Shown here: piece after piece, positions 35,501-46,440 of the stretch | How positions within the stretch are numbered: position 1 is the stretch's first letter | Layout: each line of letters begins with the position of its first letter | Assembly: GCA_964019055.1 (NCBI GenBank) | Contig: OZ025207.1 | Coordinates: 10,593,090 to 10,657,089, forward strand | Reading direction: 5' to 3' | Origin: Anthopleura xanthogrammica | Taxonomy: Eukaryota > Cnidaria > Anthozoa > Actiniaria > Actiniidae | DNA: 64,000 nucleotides | Position numbers and translations under genes: made by a program | The notes under the pieces: generated by a model | The model's database searches: none | Told to the model about the DNA's origin: nothing | Seen by the model: the letters and a program-made list of their open reading frames with translations, nothing else

Positions 35501-38500
35501 ATGTTATAACTTAGGTTGGTTTCCTTACAGTCAAGTAGGATATACAATTGACAGAGAAATAAGGATTGTACGTAGTTCAGGATTACGCAACAATAAGAAC
35601 TTGCCTCTCCTGTCATTTTCATGAATTGCATCGCAGCATCCAAAGACATGTTTTTGGCTTTAAGGACGTCTGTGCTTAACAGAGATGCCCTTACAGCAAA
35701 CATATGCTGTCTAGAAATGAAAAAAAAAAATGACACAAAATCTGTTAGGCAACAATCCACAAGGCACCAATTGAAATCAAAATGAAATTCTTGCAGCTGA
35801 ATAACTGAATTAGGAAGGGCTAGTTGAAGCCATACAAAGGTGCTGCAGGCAGCCGCCATGTACAACTCATGACTGACCATGGAGCACAGCTCAGTTCAAA
35901 TAAGGGTTGATTTTTGCAGAGGGAGGAAAACCTGAGAACCTTAAGAAAAACCCTTGAAGCAAGGGAGAAAATCAACAAACTCAACACTGACACTTATGGT
36001 TCTGAGTCTGAGAATTGAACCGGGGACATCATCTGACGAGAAGTTACACACTACACCTCCCTTGCTTCCACCCTTGGCATCCTTTACATCAATTGGCCCT
36101 ATAGCACTTTTCTGGCTTCCAATGCATTAAATTGGCTTCCATAATTTACAGCACTTAACTGGATGAAATGGCTTTTAAAATTATTGAACTGGCAAAATGG
36201 GAATTAAACAATAGGGCTTCGATTTAATCAAAGACATTACTGTAAATTGGGAAATACCAGTATGGGATTTATTCTAATTTGATCACTTGGAATAATAAAT
36301 AGCATCAAACAAAGCATAGCATACCTGCAGGCAGTAAGATATGTAGAAATAGCAGTTTCCATGTAGTGAGATGGGTAAGGTCGTTGTAAACTGGCCAGAA
36401 ATGCTGAGATAGCTGCCATTTCCTGGAATAGAATGTCAGCAAGTCAGAATGTAGCTCAATTTGGAGGATGAGACAATAGATTTAAATTCTCAGGAAATTG
36501 AAATTCTTTTGTTTTGTCCTCCAAATTGAGCGGCTTTGACATCACATGAAAGGGGTCTATAATGCTAAAATAAACTTACAGTAAATGTACAGTAACTCAC
36601 CAAAGCTCCAGCAAAGTAAAACCATGCATGTTCACTATTGAAGTCTCTTTTAGCAGTGTGGTAGCAGTTGTAGGCTAGTTCATAGTTCTGAACTAAGAAA
36701 GCCAAGTCTCCAAGCTTTCTGTGATAGAGTTCAGGTGAATCGTTTGCATAACTGCAAATCAAAAGAAGAAAACATTTGTACAATTGAGATACAGTAATGG
36801 TGGTGGTGATTATGATTAAGATCTTGGCAGTGATAATAGCAATAATAATACTAGCAAAAAATGTTTACACATGTATGATGTGTGTATTTCGGCATGTTTT
36901 CCAAGAAATCAAGAGTGTTTTAGTGAGAAAATAAATGTTCTCTTTTGTGAGACCAAGAATGCAATATTTTATAAGTACTACATTTTATAAAGAAATGAAA
37001 GAATTGGTCTTACATTTCAAGAACTGACTTTATGTTTTTGCATTTACTTCATAAAGTCCATTTGTCAGGCAAGTTTGAAAGACAAATTTCATATTTTTAC
37101 AATAAATTATTATTAATAGTAGACATTCATGTATAATACTCACATTATCCCAGGAACTAGACCTGATGCTAGACCAGCTGGCTTCCCTCCACCAAACCAT
37201 TTCTTTGTGGCTGAAAATATAGATCTGTGGATACCTTTACGGGCCATGATCTGAAAACAGAACAAACATCTTTGAGTTACTGTCACAGTAATTTTACTTA
37301 CTGTTGTCAGAATATAGCTGTTGGCATGTCATCAATTGGCCATTAAACGGCCAACTAAGACCACTAAGAAAGTACAGTCAAGCAGCCGACAAAAGCCTGG
37401 CAAGCCATCATCAAAAAATGCCAGCAAATGTGCATCAGATGCCTGACAATTGGTTGACAGGACCAAGGCTGGGACCCTGTACTCTAGCACCAAGTGTCCA
37501 ACACTATAAGATAGTGTAAACAAAATATTTAAGACTATTGACAGCACTTTTCACATTTCTGTGACCTGACTCTAGACGTGTGGCATTTTGGCTTCCATCA
37601 ATCAAACTTACGAGAGGCCATTAGTTCATTCTGATTGAGCGATAAGGAAATTCCCGTGACTAGACAGCCATATTCACATGGGAATTTCTTTATTGTTCAT
37701 GATCTGAATGAACTCAACCCATCGTAAATTTGATTGATGGAAGCCAAAATGCCAGATGTCTGGAGGTCACAGAAATATGAAAAGCGTCTGTAACAGAAAG
37801 GTTACAAAAGGGATATTATACCTGATCATAGAGGTTCTTCATCATTTTCTCAATGTATGGTAGAAGACCTCTAAAAGCCAACTCATGAACAAAAATCTTG
37901 ATTCTATCCTGATCACTGAGGCTCAGGCATAACCCATGTGTGCGCTGGACTGGTTGGCTCCTTACGGCACTGGTGAACTTCCTACTAGAGAAATACGTAT
38001 ATTGTGCCGCCAAATGTTTCTTCTCATGCGAGTTACTCAATTCTGCACTGCTTTTCATTGATTGGTCATTCATCAGGTCTTGGGTGTCTGGTTCCTCAGG
38101 GTTGTCGTCAAATGTTAATGGGCCAATTAAGATGCCTGACCCAGATCCTGATCTTCCCTTTTGTTCTTCATTGTTTGCTATAGCTGCTTCTGGGTCAAAG
38201 TTCTCATCTACAGCACAGTTGAGAGGGTCTTCTTCAGTTGCTTCTATACTTGAGTCCACCTCCTCATCCCAGTCCTGTGTGCAAGCATATATATCAATTA
38301 TAAGCAACTACCAAACCCGCCGAACCATGGTTTTGACACACAAATTGGTATGACGACTATGCCCACAAACGTCTACGACTATGCCAACAAACATCAAAGT
38401 TTTAATAATATTGATGTTTGCAGGCAGAGGGGTAGACATTTGTGGGTGTAGTCGTCATACGAATTTGTGTCAAAACCATGGTTTGGCAGGTTCGGTTGTA

Positions 38501-41500
38501 TCATGAAGAGAAAACCAATAAAAATTTGATTAAACTCATTTTTTACTGCAGTTTGTTTAACTTATTAGATTTGAATCTTGGCACACACACATTTTCATTA
38601 TATTAATTGAAAAATATTTTTTTGTCGGGCCTCAAAAAAAATTTTCATTTACTTTGCAATATAGAAGAATAATAAGAAGTGTAATGAAATTAACTCAGAA
38701 AAAATTCTGAGTTCAAGAATGGATTCGAACCCATGACTTTCTGTGTTTGAGTGCAATAAAACAGAGATCTGGTACAGTACATGTAGCTCAAGCTCATAGT
38801 ATTTTTTCTTTAAATTATATTTGTGCACTGTTTCTTGTTATCATATAATTAACAATGAAGATTATTAATTTAACAGTCAAAATATCTAAACAAAAAGTGA
38901 GTGCACAAGAAGAATAAGTGTTCAAAAATTTAATGTAAAAATCTTAAATTGTGGTCGGGTTCCAAATTATAAATTGAAAGGGTTTTTCAATTTATAATTT
39001 GGAATCTGACAACAACTTGAGATTTTTACATTAAATTTTTGAACACTTCTTGTTGTTGTGTGATTATTGACTCACCAGAGATTCACTACTAGCTGGTATA
39101 ATGAACTGACTCCATGGGTCAGGTAGGTTTGGCATCTGTGCTGCTGCAACAGGGTTCACTGAATTCACCATCAACAGGTGACAGGCATGAAGACCATATA
39201 CTGACTTCATACTCTGGTATACTGCTTCGGCCCTGATAGATAAACAACCAGTCACTTAAACATTATGTACACGTATAATGCATTAGAAGATGTGCACCAG
39301 GGCAACATCGGGAATTACAGTTTTTTCGCACAAGTTTTTCCACACAGGTCTTTTCGGACAAACCTTAATACTTGTGTGAAAGGACATAAGATTTGTCCGA
39401 AAAGACCTGTGCGAAAAAACTCTTGTGCGAAGAAATTGGATACCAACATAGGCACATTAAGAAATATGCACATAGTTGCAATAAGGTTGCATGCATGACT
39501 GGCCACATCAGACTGGTCAACTTGTGGCCACTCAATGTGACCAGTCAAGAGGACTGGCCAAATACATGTAGGCATTTGACTGGACAAAGAAAAAAATTGG
39601 CTGGTTATTTTCATTTTTTTGAACTTTGCCTAAAGCATATAGATACATGTATGTAGTGTTACTTCTATTATCATAATAATAACTAACTTTATTTACTGAG
39701 GGTGACACAGTTAAAAACTGACAAACTTGTGGCCCCTTATTATTAAAGCCTCTATTCAGTGGACACCCTCTATTAAGCTGTCACCGTATACAAGATCCCC
39801 AAGGTGTCCGCTCAATAGAGGTACCACTGTACATGTAACAGGCATACTCACTTGGACTCCACTGCATCATTGACATCATGTAGCAGTACATAATACCTAA
39901 AGACCCCAGTACTGAACCACTTGATGTGGCTGTTGGGAGACGTCTGTTGTTGATCAAGGAGCTGGGATGTCATTGTTGCAAAGGCATTCATTGGATCAGA
40001 ATGATGTGAAGATACAACAAAGACACCTGTATGGAGTTCTTGTCAAGGAACTAACTACTATAATAATAATTATACACTCTTGTTTATGTCTGCCGAGATT
40101 TAGAAATGAAGAGTACAATGTCATCCCCCCTCCATACAGAGTACAAAGTTGTGTTATAATATGTGGGATGTGACATGTTACCATTGGATGGGACATCCAA
40201 CATTGAATACAGAAGGAGGGGTACTGTAAGCCATGTATAATAGTCACCCGGCAGGTACATGTACATGTAGGTATAAATTGTGTCTTCAAAAATTGATTTT
40301 TTCTGTCAACATGTACATTAAAAAACAAGTTATACTGTACGTAGTGTGCACTAGAGGTTTTGCACCATCGCGTGATGGCAGCCATGTTGCATGGCAGGAA
40401 CAATACAATAGTTTTACATAAGAAATAATTTAATTCTGCCATCTCACCACAGGCAGCCCAAGCTATATTATGGGCACCGGCACGTGATGGGGCAAAACCT
40501 CTATAGATATAAATTCTGTGTTGTCCAAAAAAATGCCTCAACATATTCAAATTTGAGATGAGGTCTCAAAGTTGAGAAAAAGTCCAGTAATTTCTACTCA
40601 TATTACAAGTATACAGTCATGTACTACGTAAGGTAAGGATACAAGACAAGAAATGCCTGATAAATTCATGATCTGATGTCTTTAATAACTGAAGGAAGCA
40701 GTCCCTGTAGGCTTCAAACCAGGGTGTTGAGGCTGTTACAATAGAAATAAAGATTAAACTCAAAATAAAACGACTCAAATCAATTTGACACAGAAACTGT
40801 AGACTTTCGCACAAAATGGCCATCCCAAAATGCATTTCCACAAGTTTAATGCTATCATTTTTATGAAAATATTTATTTTTCTTGAGGGTGGATGGGGTGT
40901 TGGGAGGAGTGGCATGTTGTGGGAGGGGCGTGTTATGGGAAGGGCAGGGGATTGGTATTGGGAACTCCTTCTTATACAGTGTAACAGGCCTCTAATAAAG
41001 CATTAATTTTAATACAAGCACAAATAATGAAATGGATGAATGAACAAATGAATTTAATTGAGTGAACTGAGGGAGGGATAGGTGGATTGATGGATGATTG
41101 AATGAATGAATGAACAAATAAATGATTGAATGGACTAAGGGAGGGATGGGTGGATGAGTGGGTGGATAATTGAATGGACTGAGGGATGTGTAGTTAGGTG
41201 GATAGATGGATGATTGAATGAATGAATGAACAATTGAATAACGGAATGGACTGAGGGATGGATGGATGGATATAGGAATAATTGAATGGACTGAGGGAAT
41301 GATTGGTGGAAAGAAAGGATAGATGGATGAATGAATGACTGAATGAATGGAGTGTGAGATGGAGGCAGGGGGACTGAAGGATTGATGAATGAAGGGAGGG
41401 AAGGATGGATGGTTGGATGAATGAATGAATGAAAGAAATGATTAAATGAATGATTTGAATGTACATACCTTTAGCCTGGTATTCAGGACTGTAAGTACTT

Positions 41501-43487
41501 GGATCAGTATTGACTGGTTGGGTACGAGCCACAACTTCATGCAAGAGTTTATTAACCACATGCTGAGGGGGGTGTGGTGCTGACATTTCAAGTAAACGTA
41601 ACTTCCAGTTTTTAACTGTGTGGACAGCACCTGAAGGATCCCTGATATGGGCTAAACAAAAAAAGTAAGAAACATAACATTAAAATAAGCCTATCTTGGT
41701 AGAGTTAGTAAAAGTCCCTGCACCTGCGGCATTGGGACTTCCACCCACCCTCCCTCGAATTTGGGGATATTTAATCATAGATATCCATCAGTGCCATGAT
41801 ATTACTTAGAATAATTCCATTTTTTTCTCTTGATTGGAGGATTTTTTTTCTGGTTCCCTGGTCTACATTCTAAATTTCAATTTTCAAGAAATGTGAGTTA
41901 CTGTATCAATGCCCTGACTTAGATCAGCCCAGATGTTGTTTCAGGGTCCTATTGTTTTTCACTGTCTTTCAGAGTACCCTTAAAAATGGATATTAAATTG
42001 CAGTAGTTCTCAAGAAGTCTAAGGAGTTGCAGGAACCCTACATTAATGTTCCATCAGTCTCTATTTATTTATCTAGTAATCTATTAAATGAGATCATATC
42101 AAATAGCAAGATTAAACACTAAGATCATGATATGAAGTCTAGACATTTGATTTGCATACAAGTAAGTGATAATTTTGGTGAGTAATTTTGTTTTATACCT
42201 TTGGAAAAACTTTAGGGTTTGAATAGACTTGATCACACAGCACTATGTTTATTTTTATGCGAATAAAAACCTTTGTTTAACCCTGCATAACCTCATCCTG
42301 AAGGCTTGAATGTGAGGCTACCGGGGGGATTTAATCACCAGGAGCTGGTTGTATGAAGCCTGTATAAAGTTATCCACCAGATAAGAGTTATCCAGTGTAT
42401 AGAATTTGTATAGGCTTTATCCGCTGGATAAGGATTTATCTGGTGGATAGCACTATTCAGGCTTCATACAACCGACTCCAGGACAACATAATTAGTTCCA
42501 TTAGTAACTAATTACTTTATTCTTAGTTTAAAAAATGTATGATAAATTTTTTTTTGAACTTACTTAGTTTTCATATGATATTGTAAATTATTAAAAACCT
42601 CAGCTGTTTTATCAACGTCATAACATGTGCTTGGTCTTGATAATTTTACGATATCATGCTCAACCTCATCCAACAATAATGTTTAATTACATGTCATTCA
42701 CACACTCTTGAAGTTTGGCTGAAATTTGCTCAATAACCGGCAAAATAGTGAGCAAGATTATATAACAACAACAGTTGTTTTCTCTAATAACTTCTGAAAA
42801 GTTAAAATTCCTTAAGCTAAATTCCTAAACAAATGTACAAGTTTCTACAAATACATGTACAAGTTTTAGCTTATCCATAGGTTATGGAACTTCTAAGAAA
42901 ATAGAATACAGAAAAGCTAAATTATACGATAAGTAAAAAGCCGTTAGTACTAGTACACGTGCCATGTTTTAACACTACCATAACAGCAGGTTAAGTGATT
43001 TGGTTGAGACAATAGGTTAAAACAAACCAAAACAACGAAGAATAGGTCCTTACGGAGATGTGTACAAGCTATAGTTTAGATCCTTGGGGATCCTAGTTCA
43101 AAAATTTGCAGTAAAAACTTAATTATCTCGTGAGTTTATCTAATTATGAAGGTTCAAAGGCTGCTTGGTTTTGAGAAGCACATTTATGGATTAGGTATGA
43201 AATCGAAAGTGCCAACTCAATGCTACAAATCTTGACACAAGTACGAGATAATTAAACGAAAAAAAGCTGAAACTAAGCTTGAAGGTTGGAGGTTTATTAG
43301 CGGTGGTTGCAATATACGTTCTGCATTTACCTTCAGTCGTGAGCTGGCAAAATGGTCGAGTCATTTCCACGAAAGACAACTTATTCTTCATGCAGACTTG
43401 TTCAGCATCTTCGCTACAAGTCACTGCAATCGTAGGGCAGAAAACTCCTTGCAGGAACTCTTCAGGGCTTTGAGAGCAAACAGCCAT
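26523..43487 (-). CDS. TRAPPC8: TRAPPC8, TRAPPIII complex subunit (Trs85 family)
   Basis: Complete 27-exon model in reading order: 43331-43487, 41469-41651, 40643-40732, 39852-40026, 39076-39232, 37822-38274, 37144-37250, 36601-36751, 36325-36422, 35605-35710, 35223-35354, 34658-34882, 33763-34180, 33239-33357, 32708-32782, 32306-32581, 31376-31758, 31020-31121, 30417-30471, 29708-29804, 29517-29582, 29168-29220, 28524-28664, 27969-28070, 27681-27817, 27011-27091, 26523-26910. The 4527 bases give 1508 residues; human TRAPPC8 has about 1435. All phases agree. Blocks that identify it: TPWFEAYRDCFLQ, DPWSQF, HRSIFSATKKWF, LAYNCYHTAKRDF, MVRKYAF.MILAGHRFSK, HALRCYRQA, LAEDHINFTLGRQS, LGPRLNHTKEEKTS, SASIDN. 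The family acts with other TRAPP subunits as a Rab1 activator in ER-Golgi traffic and autophagy. One intron uses GC-AG (donor after 35605). The ATG lies in an AAGATGGC word. Many introns carry MITEs. Confidence 0.95.
27335..27538. mobile_element. AATAGACC-ended MITE, copy 4, in a TRAPPC8 intron
   Basis: aatagacc...gtgttacatgtttttccatt, gtgtcattctcttgagaata and the mirrored gaaatgacac, aatgggaaaacattg, aaggtctatt. Clear family member, in the intron between 27011-27091 and 27681-27817. Confidence 0.75.
28928..29010 (+). repeat. CCACAA/CACCAT-type microsatellite
   Basis: Imperfect CAC/CAA triplets (caccaccacaaccaccaaca) with a further short run at 29085-29130, in a TRAPPC8 intron. The His-rich and Val-rich frames across it are artefacts. 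Confidence 0.7.
29317..29487. mobile_element. GGGCCCGGCTGTATGAAG-type MITE, copy 1
   Basis: The left end cctgggcccggctgtatgaa and the right end gtataacagggccctgg are inverted, and inner arms share gatagcgctatc and atttatccac.ggata. A relative is at 42341-42481. It ends 29 bases from the TRAPPC8 exon at 29517. Confidence 0.75.
31185..31306. mobile_element. Small foldback element in a TRAPPC8 intron
   Basis: tttatccca.accattgaaaatac is mirrored as gtattttcaatggt.tga.ataaa, about 24-bp arms around a 75-bp centre. Confidence 0.55.
32150..32195 (+). other. G-rich tract with quadruplex potential in a TRAPPC8 intron
   Basis: Runs of three to six G (gggggag, gagggaggggg, aggggggag) on the plus strand, the non-template-like side for the minus-strand gene. 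The pattern fits a G-quadruplex. Confidence 0.45.
32834..33085. mobile_element. AATAGACC-family relative with a different interior
   Basis: The left end aatagacccttttactttag, cataatgttttcccatttta matches the MITE family; the right end has atggtctatta. The middle (gtgcacaaacgctttcaaaa and onward) is unlike the other copies, so this may be a nested or recombined element. Confidence 0.45.
33419..33562 (+). repeat. 72-bp tandem duplication in a TRAPPC8 intron
   Basis: The block from ttgctactcgctgatagaga to aatgacctatt occurs twice, starting at 33421 and 33493, essentially without change, so it is recent. Confidence 0.9.
35878..36075 (-). mobile_element. tRNA-headed SINE-like element
   Basis: Read on the minus strand: a tRNA-like head with a good B box (CCGGTTCAATTCT, near 36012-36024), then gggtttttcttaagg, ttctcaggttttcctccctc and tgcaaaaatcaaccc. 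The body matches the plus-strand element at 51985-52215 and the fragments at 7878 and 9876. It lies in the intron between TRAPPC8 exons 9 and 10. Confidence 0.6.
36440..36561. mobile_element. TATAGAC-ended MITE, copy 3
   Basis: gaatgtagctcaatttggag, gagacaatagatttaaattc and gttttgtcctccaaattgag, tttgacatcacatg, aaaggggtctata match copies at 13447 and 22490. The left terminus is worn. TRAPPC8 intron 8. Confidence 0.75.
36877..37113 (+). repeat. Dispersed repeat shared with the 63.3-63.9 kb element
   Basis: gttttagtgagaaaataaat, tttcaagaactgactttatg, ttttgcattta, gtcaggcaagtttgaaag and caaattt.catatttttacaata recur in the same order at about 63490-63695. This copy lacks the inverted ends seen there. 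Confidence 0.7.
37545..37786. mobile_element. Foldback MITE in a TRAPPC8 intron
   Basis: Arms of about 100 bp: cttttca.atttctgtgacct, ggcattttggcttcc and atcaatcaaa.tta on the left, mirrored on the right, with the inner agttcattctgat and aaattccc also paired. Confidence 0.8.
38311..38496. mobile_element. Foldback MITE upstream of TRAPPC8 exon 6
   Basis: ccgaaccatggttttgacac...aaatt.gtatgacgac is mirrored by gtcgtcatacgaatttgtgt...ccatggtttgg. It begins about 36 bases from the exon 6 acceptor at 38274. Confidence 0.8.
38904..39060. mobile_element. Foldback MITE next to a TRAPPC8 donor site
   Basis: Arms of about 70 bp: agtgttcaaaaatttaatgt and aaaaatct.aa.ttg on the left against the same on the right, with a hairpin centre ccaaattataaattg/caatttataatttgg. 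Its right edge is 15 bases from exon 5 (39076). Confidence 0.8.
39321..39432. mobile_element. Short foldback element in a TRAPPC8 intron
   Basis: ttcgcacaagtttttccaca and caggtcttttcggacaaa are mirrored by tttgtccgaaaagacctg and tgcgaaaaaactcttgtgcgaa, leaving a centre of about 30 bases. Confidence 0.78.
40351..40506. mobile_element. Foldback element with ctagaggttttgc ends
   Basis: The left end ctagaggttttgcaccatcg and the right end gatggggcaaaacctctatag are inverted, followed by cgtgatgg against cacgtgatgg. AT-rich centre. TRAPPC8 intron 3. Confidence 0.65.
41026..41455 (+). repeat. GAAT/GGAT tetranucleotide-like array beside TRAPPC8 exon 2
   Basis: Irregular tgaatgaatgaa and ggatggatgg blocks with gactgagggat spacers. 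It ends about 13 bases before exon 2 (41469), so on the gene strand the array starts almost at the donor site. Confidence 0.85.
41905..41960 (+). repeat. Diverged single unit of the 58-bp satellite family
   Basis: tcaatgccctgacttagatc, agcccagatgttgtttcagg, gtcc align with atgacactgac, tttgatctgctcagaggttg, tttcaggg of the array at 7950-8972. Confidence 0.55.
42341..42481. mobile_element. GGCTGTATGAAG-type MITE, copy 2
   Basis: ggagctggttgtatgaagcc and ggcttcatacaaccgactcc are inverted; inner gttatccaccagataa mirrors ttatctggtggata. Similar to 29317-29487. TRAPPC8 intron 1. Confidence 0.78.
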
Positions 43488-44623
43488 CTTAAGTAATTAA
43501 TATGGCAGGTATTTTCAGCTCCGAGGTTCCAGGAATAGTCTCATTTTGGCTGTTTTTTCAACTGGTTTGGTGCCATTCTCCATCAACTACCGTCTTCCGC
43601 CATGTTGATATTTTAGAAGAGCTTGCGCACGCGCAGGACATCATGCTTTGCGGGAAGAGTGGCGTGAGCGAGATACCACAGGGTACCCATTAAAATAATT
43701 ATGTCCAGCTATAAATATCTTTGAATGTTAAAAATAGAAAACACTTCCCGGAAAAAAATTTAACAGATATTTACGATAAACATCAATTATAACTTCTTGT
43801 TCTGTAAAATATAGTGAAAGATCAAAGGCCTTTGTATGCGACTTAGTACTTTTGCAAGGTGGGAGTGACCAAAAAAAAAAAGATCAATCATCCCGCACAA
43901 TCAGTCGAGAAATGCAAGTCATAAAGTCGATCAGCGATCGACTTTTTCAATCTCATTATTTTTCTAGACACGAAGATAAAAATGAACTACCTTATTGAGT
44001 ACATGAAACTTTCACGGCACTTTAATTTCGCGATTTTTGCGACTTCGAAAAAATCGCGAAATAACTGGTGAAACGAAAAATAAGTGTCCCGAAAATATGA
44101 CGCAAAATTTAAGTGGCCTTTATTCATTGAGAAAATAGAGAATTATGGTACGGTAGTCATTGTACTACAGTCAAAACCACGCGAAATTACCATGTGTCTT
44201 AATGATGTACGGATCTTGAAGCACAACGTAGTATCGACACAGTTGCGCGGCGTATATTAAATGGATAGAAAACTGGGATCTTTTAGGATATATTGGATAT
44301 TAAATATAGACTGCGTGCTGTGTAGAAGAGCTTCCGCACAGCAACCGAGGAGTTAGCAACGCCTCTGACACCAAGCGCATCATGAAGAGATGCCCTGTAC
44401 ACCGTAATTGAGAGGGTGATGAAAAGTTTGGATTATGAAAAATAAAAATAAATAATGATAGTTTGTTTAGACACTTGAATGGCAATATATATACTTGAAA
44501 CTGAACTCAAACTTACAAATTATTGTATAGGGAAATTCCTAATGCTGTATGACAAAAAATGGTTTGAAATCGTTTCGGTATTACATTTTATGCGAGGAAT
44601 GGCTCAGGAGCATCTGAAACTAC

Positions 44624-44770
44624 AAGCCAGTTCAAAGTTTAAGAATCGTTTTCAGTGCGCATGCGATTTTATCCCGAATTTCTAATTTCTAATTAAACAA
44701 AAGAATTCGAGAAATTCGGGATAAAATCGCATACGCACTGAAAACGATTCTTAAACTTTGAACTGGCTTA
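44624..44770. mobile_element. Foldback element with near-perfect 60-bp arms
   Basis: aagccagttcaaagtttaag and cgttttcagtgcg[ct]atgcg continue to tttatcccgaatttct and are mirrored on the right with one mismatch by eye; the centre is about 25 bases. The high arm identity implies a young insertion. Confidence 0.85.
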
Positions 44771-44950
44771 TACTTATGATCAATATTTTAGGCCAATAAT
44801 TCTTTCATTAAGTGTAACAAGACCAAGCTCTTCCAAGCGTTCATTATGATAAGATGGAGCTGGTAAAATAATCTTAGGTGCTCGTGTATACGTGTGTGTA
44901 TAATGAAGTGGACAGCTTGCTACGTAGGCTCTCCCCTCCCATACTTAACA

Positions 44951-45050
44951 ATTAGTCCTCGAGTCCGAATGGTCTACGAGTCAATAGCCCTTGAGGCCGA
45001 AGGCCGAATGGGCTATTGACTCGTAGGCCATGAGGGCGAGAGGTCTAATT
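44951..45050. repeat. Inverted repeat, gagtcaatagccc hairpin
   Basis: ggtctacgagtcaatagccc is mirrored by gggctattgactcgtaggcc around gaggccgaaggccga. A second hairpin (ctactagaggtctatcac / tagtag) follows at 45155-45235. Confidence 0.65.
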
Positions 45051-45615
45051 GTTTTAGTAAAAACCTACTAATCGGTCCAATAAAAGGATGCAAAAAGTTT
45101 TGGATTTTGCTTTAAATATATATTTTTTGGTTTTCAAAACCGGCGCTTTTCGCTACTAGAGGTCTATCACTAATAGACCCCTAGTAGCTCAGCCAATCAC
45201 AGGGCTCGATTGGTGATAGACCATTAGTAGGTTTTTTCTAAATAGGTTTATCCCCATGAAAATTAGTTGATTTGTTGAAAATCTATTTTTATTTGCGCGC
45301 GCAGCCTAAACTGAATCAGGAATCCCATGATAAGATATTTTAGGCTGCGTGCGGAGCTAAAACTAGATTTTCGAATAATTATCATAGGGCACGGAGATGT
45401 GCTCTCTTACTTCATACTCTCTTGAGCTTGATAAATATCTAGACAACCTAATTTTCATTTTAGCTCCCTCCCCCTAACTAAGATTTATATACGCTTCAAT
45501 GTCCAGGCTCTCATAACTATCAGGGAACTTTCACCACAAACCTCACTCATGTTCCATTATGGTGTTCATATGTTTTGATCAGACAAATGTATAACTACTG
45601 CAGTTAATAGTTAAG

Positions 45616-45803
45616 AAATAAAACATTTTCTCCATGCCTTCATAGCCTGGTGAAAACCGAGGCTACGCGTTTGGGAGAATTCGAGAGCAGATCAGTGAAA
45701 ACCCGAGACGAAGTCGAGGGTTTTCACCTGCTCGAGAATTCTCCCAAACGCGTAGCCGAGGTTTTCACCAGGCTATGAAGGAATCGGAGAAAATGTTTTA
45801 TTT
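45616..45803. mobile_element. Foldback element, 188 bp, 75-bp arms
   Basis: aaataaaacattttctcc, ccttcatagcctggtgaaaa and ggctacgcgtttgggagaat are mirrored in full on the right side. The centre itself contains gaaaacccgag...ctcgagggttttc, a nested hairpin. A degraded relative follows at 45845-45890. Confidence 0.85.
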
Positions 45804-46324
45804 CTTTTAAAAAATACTTAAAAAATGCTTGTTACGTCATTTCCGTGCCTTCATAGCGTGATGAAAACAAAGCTCTCGACCAATGAGAGCGCGCGTACTA
45901 TCTTAAGTATTTTTTAACAAATAGTAATATAGCCTGAAACTGACTTGTGACATGTCTGACAAAATTACATGAACATTACAGTCACTAGTCTGTCATACGA
46001 AAGCCATAAAGTGGAGACTATAAACCTTTCTTTTTAATGTACAAATGTCAACCGATCACTTACTAAGTGCATTGAACTCTTTTTTCATTTATTTGTTCGA
46101 CCGTAATGGGAAAACCCTGGCTGTGGAATAAGACACAATGTCCACCTCAAGAATCATGGCTGTTAGAGAGATCAATATGAGTGCGTTCTTTCAATACAAA
46201 ATTATTAGCGGATATATGCATGACTTTTTCATAGTGTTCATCATATGTTAATGCTTTTCCTAGCTGAGAACAACTGCGCACATCATTAACAGACTGCGCT
46301 TTCGCACGCGTTGAATGAAGAACG

Positions 46325-46440
46325 AAAACTGGGCTGATCTAATTTAGGGCACAGCTGACTCACAGATCGAACCCTGAAACAACCTTTGGGCTGATCTAAG
46401 TCAGGGCATAGCTAACTCACAAATCAAATTAAACCCTGGA
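46325..46440 (-). repeat. Two diverged tandem units of the 58-bp satellite family
   Basis: Read on the minus strand, agatcagcccaaaggttgtt, tcagggttcgatctgtgagt and cagctgtgccct follow the array consensus; gggctgatct recurs after 57 bases. Orientation is opposite to the large array. Confidence 0.65.

Noticed and set aside
39760..39830. Possible foldback (ctctatt..gtggacacc / ggtgtccgctcaatagag)
   Set aside because: Looks like a piece of a dispersed repeat, but arms are short and ends are unclear, so not listed as an element.
39996..40550. 184-residue minus-strand frame across a TRAPPC8 exon boundary
   Set aside because: Reads the exon in the wrong frame and crosses a foldback element; the phase-consistent exon is 39852-40026.
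43502..43693. 63-residue frame starting 14 bases from the TRAPPC8 start, divergent
   Set aside because: No recognisable content; more likely promoter or 5' leader sequence of TRAPPC8.
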